Shown in pieces: positions 60,144 to 64,000 of a stretch of DNA of 64,000 nt. Position 1 is the first letter of the stretch. Each line of letters opens with the position of its first letter. The translations under genes were made by a program, and so were the position numbers. Under the pieces are notes generated by a model. It searched no databases and was not told the DNA's origin. It worked only from the letters and a program-made list of their open reading frames with translations. The stretch is from Corynebacterium minutissimum (GTDB taxonomy: Bacteria > Actinomycetota > Actinomycetes > Mycobacteriales > Mycobacteriaceae), in the NCBI RefSeq assembly GCF_000988205.1, contig NZ_LAYQ01000022.1:1-64000 (forward strand), in the 5' to 3' direction.

Positions 60144-62000
60144 TTAGGTCTCCTTCTGTTCAGAGTTCGGGTCGTAGCCATCGGCCCAGGTATCGGTGTC
60201 GAAGTCGTAGTCTACATTCTCGCCCTTTTCATCGGTGCGCTGGTACCAGTCCGTGTAACGGTGCGCTGAGGAATCGAAGTCGGAGCCGGCACCGCGGCCT
60301 TCGTCGGCATGCTCGACGGTGAGCTCGAAGTCATCGCCGTGCTCCTCGATGCCGCGCACAACGGCGTTTTCTACCGCGGCGCGCGCGTAGGCGCGACGGA
60401 TGAATACCGGGTCGGAGCGCAGGTCCTTGATGAAGGCCACCATCATGACGAGCAGCACGATGCAGAAAGGTAGCGCTGAGAGGATTGTCAGGTTCTGCAG
60501 GCCTGTGAGCACGTCCTCACCACCGGTCAGAAGCATGACAACAGCGATGCCCATCATGCACAGGCCCCAGAAGATAACGATGATCTTGTTCGGGGCGGGA
60601 TTGCCCTTGGAGGACATGGTTCCCATGATGACCGATGCGGAATCCGCAGAGGTGATGAAGAAGACCGCCAGCACCAGGATCAAAATGAAAGGCGTGATGC
60701 TGCTCAGCGGCAGGTTGTCGAACATGGCGAAAAGAACCTGCTCGCCGGAGGCGGAGCCATCAAAGTTGGGTAGTTCTTCGCGCTGGAAGGTAATGGCCGT
60801 GCCGCCGAAGATGGTGAAGGCCAGGATGAGGATGAGGGAAGGGGCGAAGACGGTCACGGCCGTGAATTCGCGCAGCGTGCGGCCACGGGAGATACGGGCC
60901 ACGAACATGCCGACGAACGGCGTCCAGGCAATCCACCACGCCCAGTAGAACGCAGTCCAGTAGGACTGGAACTCGACGGTTTCATCGCCCCAGGACAGGC
61001 CTTTGGCCATCATCGGCAAAAGCTGGTCGATGTAGGTCACGATGCCGGAGGGCACGAGATTGAGCAGGAGCAAGGTCGGACCGGTGAAGAAGACAAAGAT
61101 GACCAAGCCGAGTGTCACCGTGATGTTGAAATTAGAGAGATAGCGCACGCCGCGGGAGACACCCGAGACCGCCGAGATGATGAAACCGCAGCCCAGGACC
61201 GCAATGATCACGATGAGCACGGAGTTGGTCAGCGGGCCGGCACCACGGATGATGGAGACGCCTTGGCCGATCTGGATGGCGGAAAGACCCAGTGTGGCGG
61301 CGGTGCCGAAGAGGGTGGCGACGAGAGCGAGGACGTCGATAAGCTTGCCCAGCGGGCCGTCGGTATCGCGGGACCCAAACAGCGGCTTGAAAATCGAGGA
61401 CACGAGCGGGACGCGACCGCGGCGGTAGGAGGAATAAGCGATGGCGCCGCCGACGAGGGCGTACGCCGCCCAGGGAGAGATTCCCCAGTGGTAGTGCGCC
61501 TGGGCCATGGATTGGTGGAGGGCTTCGACGGTGTTGCCATCGACGGTGTGGGGCGGCGGGGAGATGTAGTGCGACAGCGGCTCCGAGGGGCCGTAGAAGA
61601 AGATACCGACGCCGATGCCGGCGCCAAACATCATGGCGACCCAGCTGAACCAGCCGAATTCGGGTTCTTCGTCATCGGTACCGAGCTTGATGCGGCCCAG
61701 GCGGGAGCAACCGATGTAGAGCATGGTGGCAACGGCCATCATCATCGTGATGTTGAGCAGCCACCCGGCGTTGGTGATGGCCCAGGAAAAAGCGGTGGAG
61801 GACGCCGCCGAGACGGATTCTGGCGAGCTAATGCCCCACACGATGAAGGCTACGACGAAGGTAGCGGTGCTAAAAAAGGTGATTTTGTCGAGGGCGAAAG
61901 CGTTGCGTTGGTCCTCCACGCCGATGCCGGGGACCAAGCCCGGGTGCATGTCGTGGGGATAGATGCCTACTGGGGGACCGGTGGCTTGTCGAGAGTTCAT
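60144..62000 (-). CDS. BCCT-family compatible-solute transporter
   Basis: The 618-residue protein has twelve hydrophobic segments and the BCCT signature G-A-G-I-G-V-G-I-F-F-Y-G-P-S-E-P-L, plus the substrate-box Trp segment W-A-W-W-I-A-W-T-P-F. BCCT carriers import betaine, ectoine or carnitine-like solutes with Na+ or H+. I start at ATG 62000, seven bases after GATAAT; the ATG at 62009 lies in that box. The C-terminus is long and acidic, unlike the basic osmosensing tail of BetP, so activation may differ. Confidence 0.92.
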   Translation of the reverse strand: MNSRQATGPPVGIYPHDMHPGLVPGIGVEDQRNAFALDKITFFSTATFVVAFIVWGISSPESVSAASSTAFSWAITNAGWLLNITMMMAVATMLYIGCSRLGRIKLGTDDEEPEFGWFSWVAMMFGAGIGVGIFFYGPSEPLSHYISPPPHTVDGNTVEALHQSMAQAHYHWGISPWAAYALVGGAIAYSSYRRGRVPLVSSIFKPLFGSRDTDGPLGKLIDVLALVATLFGTAATLGLSAIQIGQGVSIIRGAGPLTNSVLIVIIAVLGCGFIISAVSGVSRGVRYLSNFNITVTLGLVIFVFFTGPTLLLLNLVPSGIVTYIDQLLPMMAKGLSWGDETVEFQSYWTAFYWAWWIAWTPFVGMFVARISRGRTLREFTAVTVFAPSLILILAFTIFGGTAITFQREELPNFDGSASGEQVLFAMFDNLPLSSITPFILILVLAVFFITSADSASVIMGTMSSKGNPAPNKIIVIFWGLCMMGIAVVMLLTGGEDVLTGLQNLTILSALPFCIVLLVMMVAFIKDLRSDPVFIRRAYARAAVENAVVRGIEEHGDDFELTVEHADEGRGAGSDFDSSAHRYTDWYQRTDEKGENVDYDFDTDTWADGYDPNSEQKET

Positions 62001-62082
62001 GGTGACCATTATCGCAGGTACGCGAAATGACAGTGTTGTGAGCTAGGATGAAGGAACCTATTTCTGCGTCGATTGGAATGCC

Positions 62083-62196
62083 ATGTCGCTGCCTAATTTT
62101 GATGAGAATGTCCGTGAGCTGGAGGAAGCCTTCGCTCTCTTCGAACTCGTGGAGGAACACGTACTCGATCCGAACCTGTTGCTGTCGGTGAAATGA
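62083..62196 (+). CDS. 37-residue acidic helical peptide coupled to the next gene
   Basis: A short frame, M-S-L-P-N-F-D-E-N-V-R-E-L-E-E-A-F-A, ends at TGA 62194-62196 and overlaps the next ATG by 4 bp (ATGA). It is strongly amphipathic, with Glu/Leu heptads. The coupling suggests a leader gene rather than a chance frame, but no homologue is known to me. Confidence 0.4.
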   Translation: MSLPNFDENVRELEEAFALFELVEEHVLDPNLLLSVK

Positions 62197-62684
62197 TTCG
62201 CCTTTTCAGCGCCCTCTTTCCCTCCGCAGAGGCCCGTGAGCACCTGGTGCGGGCCGTGCGCCCGCTCAAGGACAACGGGCTGCGGTGGACGGACCCGGAT
62301 AACTGGCACATCACCCTCGACTTTTTCGGGGAACAGCCCAATGACGCAGTGGAGGTCCGCGAGGCGCTGCGCGGCATCGAAGCGGGGCCGCTCACGCTGA
62401 GCCTGAGCGGGGCTGGCTCTTTTGAGAAACAGGTGCTGTGGGCAGGCGTCAAAGGGCAGGTCAAACACCTCATGCTTGAGCCATCGCGCCCGCATCTCAC
62501 GCTGGCCCGGGCAGGGAGGCGGACGCGGGATCCGTGGCTCATCCCGGATGCGGTGCACGCGCTGAGCGTCTACCGCGGACCCGAGTTCGAGGTCACGGAA
62601 ATCAGCCTCGTCCAATCTTTCTTGGGAGAGGGGCGCGGCGGTGGGCCCCGCTATGAGGTCATTGACGCATTTCCGCTGCGGTGA
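62193..62684 (+). CDS. thpR: 2'-5' RNA ligase family protein (ThpR-like phosphodiesterase)
   Basis: The 163 residues carry both H-x-T motifs of the 2H phosphoesterases: H39-I-T-L and H101-L-T-L. These enzymes open cyclic 2',3'-phosphates on RNA ends. The N-terminus I-R-L-F-S-A-L-F-P is typical. The ATG overlaps the short upstream frame. It is convergent with the FUSC gene and overlaps it by 26 bp. Confidence 0.88.
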   Translation: MIRLFSALFPSAEAREHLVRAVRPLKDNGLRWTDPDNWHITLDFFGEQPNDAVEVREALRGIEAGPLTLSLSGAGSFEKQVLWAGVKGQVKHLMLEPSRPHLTLARAGRRTRDPWLIPDAVHALSVYRGPEFEVTEISLVQSFLGEGRGGGPRYEVIDAFPLR

Positions 62685-64000
62685 TCTTTTCAATCAGCGT
62701 ATCCAGTTCCGCGCGGCTGGGCTGCGTGAGCGGGTTGACCACGCAGAAGTCGAGGAGGAAGTAGCCGGCGGTTTGCAGGGCCGTGTGGCGCTCCCAGAAC
62801 TGGCTGATATCGGAATGATTGGTCGCCAGCGACTGGATGCTGCGGCGTTCCGAGAGCAGCTCGTAGTGCAGGTCGCGGCGCTGTGCGAGCGCCTCTTCCG
62901 GGGTCTTAATCAACAGCGCGCCCAGCAGGGCGGCCATCGCCTCGAAGCAGCGCGTTTGCAGGCGGTAGTGGTTGATCAGCTGGGCTCGCGGCTTCCACAG
63001 CCACAAGAAGAGCATCGCCACGACCACGGAGAGGCCGATCTCCGCCATACGCGAGCCGATGGTGTGGGCCATGTGCTCCGAGGAGTTGCCCATGAGCAGC
63101 GCCAGCGGCGTGGAGAAGATGACGCATAGCGCGTAGTTCTTCACCACCAGAATCTCCGCGCAGAACTGGCAGAAGGCCAACGCGAGCACCAGCCCCCAGC
63201 CGTGCGGGCTGAAAGACGCGATGAGTGCAAAGACGCACACGCCCAAGACCGAGCCCAGCATGCGCTGGATGCCGCGAATCGTTCCCGGCACTCGGTCTGG
63301 CCCCCACTGCAACACCAAAAGCACCGAGACTGCGCCCCAGTCCGGGCGGTTAAGCCCCAGCGCCAGCCCGATGAACGCGGTGGCCAGGCCACCCAGCGCG
63401 ATTTTCTCCGCCGTCACCACCGCGTGGGAATTGCCCACCGCGGCGCGGTAGAAGCGGTAGCGCATCGTCGGCTTGGTGTGCGGGATGGTGGTGCGGTCCG
63501 GGTCAACGTAGGTGGGGGAATCAGAGAGCTCATCCGAGTTGCCACCCACCTGCTTGTGGTGCGCCACGATGCGCTGCTGCGCGGCCAGCGCGCGGTGTAC
63601 TAGCTCCGCCTGGGCGGGGTGGCGGATGCGGCCGCCGCGGATGACGCCGGCGTCGGCAAGCGCTTGCCAGGCGGTGGAAATGGCGGACTGCGCCTGGTGG
63701 TGGCGAGCCAGGAAATCGCTATCTGAGTTCACGAAGGCGTCGGCGGCCTTCTCCAACGCGGCCACCGCGCGGGTCTCCGGGCCGTGCGGATCCCGGAAAC
63801 GCGGCAGCATGCCCAGCACATAGCCGGCCGCCACGCCGGCCAGGCTCCACGCGGCCACCTCCCACGGCGAGACCCCGCGCAGCATTGTGGAACCACCGGC
63901 CACCATCACGATGAAGAAGGAACCCGGTGGCGGCAGCCGCAGCGCATTCTGCACGAACGCGCCGATGGTTGCCAGAGCCACCGTAAACACCGCGGACAGC
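62659..64000 (-). CDS. FUSC/aromatic acid exporter-like membrane protein, partial
   Basis: The frame is open to the window edge (the codons before GTG 63990 read L-S-A), so the N-terminus is missing. About 445 residues are visible: a hydrophobic block, a long soluble region near 75-165 with H-H-Q-A-Q-S, then a second block with at least four helices (I-A-L-G-G-L-A-T-A-F-I-G-L-A-L-G-L-N, S-V-L-L-V-L-Q-W-G-P-D-R). This duplicated layout is that of FUSC-type transporters. Substrate unknown. Confidence 0.8.
   Translation of the reverse strand, partial: LSAVFTVALATIGAFVQNALRLPPPGSFFIVMVAGGSTMLRGVSPWEVAAWSLAGVAAGYVLGMLPRFRDPHGPETRAVAALEKAADAFVNSDSDFLARHHQAQSAISTAWQALADAGVIRGGRIRHPAQAELVHRALAAQQRIVAHHKQVGGNSDELSDSPTYVDPDRTTIPHTKPTMRYRFYRAAVGNSHAVVTAEKIALGGLATAFIGLALGLNRPDWGAVSVLLVLQWGPDRVPGTIRGIQRMLGSVLGVCVFALIASFSPHGWGLVLALAFCQFCAEILVVKNYALCVIFSTPLALLMGNSSEHMAHTIGSRMAEIGLSVVVAMLFLWLWKPRAQLINHYRLQTRCFEAMAALLGALLIKTPEEALAQRRDLHYELLSERRSIQSLATNHSDISQFWERHTALQTAGYFLLDFCVVNPLTQPSRAELDTLIEKITAAEMRQ

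Overview
The window is chromosomal DNA of a high-G+C actinobacterium, almost certainly a Corynebacterium. The supporting signs are a secreted mycolyltransferase-like esterase, cutinase-family secreted proteins, a CgArsR-type three-cysteine arsenic sensor, the order tig / clpP1-clpP2 / clpX, and the long conserved block valS-folC-ndk-rne-rplU-rpmA-obg-proB-proA-nadD-rsfS-degV-comEA-comEC-holA-rpsT-lepA. Many genes start 6-8 nt after a TAnnnT -10 box with no ribosome binding site, so they are probably leaderless. I cannot name the species.

Layout. 0-0.7 kb: right end of an IS21-family element and gene remnants. 0.7-3.5 kb: tRNA-Gly, a secreted or membrane protein, tRNA-Pro and trigger factor. 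3.6-9.1 kb: an AT-richer minus-strand block with a DtxR/MntR-type regulator and nrdI-nrdE-nrdF, then a small ORF and an NAD(P)H-FMN reductase. 9.2-16.3 kb: clpP1P2, a dehydrogenase plus aromatic-acid-type transporter, clpX, a TetR regulator and malate dehydrogenase. 16.3-37.7 kb: panBC, valS-folC, ndk, an inserted arsR/acr3 pair, RNase E, L21/L27, Obg and proline synthesis with two 2-hydroxyacid dehydrogenases. 37.7-40.3 kb: a duplicated and rearranged intergenic region and two cutinase-like genes. 40.3-51.6 kb: nadD, rsfS, phosphoglycerate mutase-like, degV, comEA/comEC, holA, an ankyrin protein, a LysE exporter, a type II restriction-modification pair, rpsT, a PemK-like protein and lepA. 51.7-64 kb: accessory genes including an HNH nuclease, a mycolyltransferase, an M20 amidohydrolase, a PrsW protease and a shortened paralogue, a two-component system, a BCCT transporter, a 2'-5' RNA ligase-like protein and an FUSC-type membrane protein running off the edge.

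The main discovery candidate is the nrd operon. In NrdF three of the four carboxylate metal ligands are replaced (Glu to Gln120, Glu to Ser180, Glu to Lys214), while Asp89, His123, His217 and radical Tyr127 remain. This is the QSK signature of class Ie, metal-free, DOPA-radical ribonucleotide reductases. The operon lacks nrdH, has three overlapping palindromes placed on its promoter, sits beside a manganese-type regulator, and carries a flavin reductase that could feed NrdI.

A second theme is sequence quality or decay: nadD, the mutase-like gene, comEC, the PemK-like gene and the histidine kinase are each broken by exactly one missing base, all between 40 and 59 kb. That uniformity suggests base under-calling at least as much as real pseudogenes.
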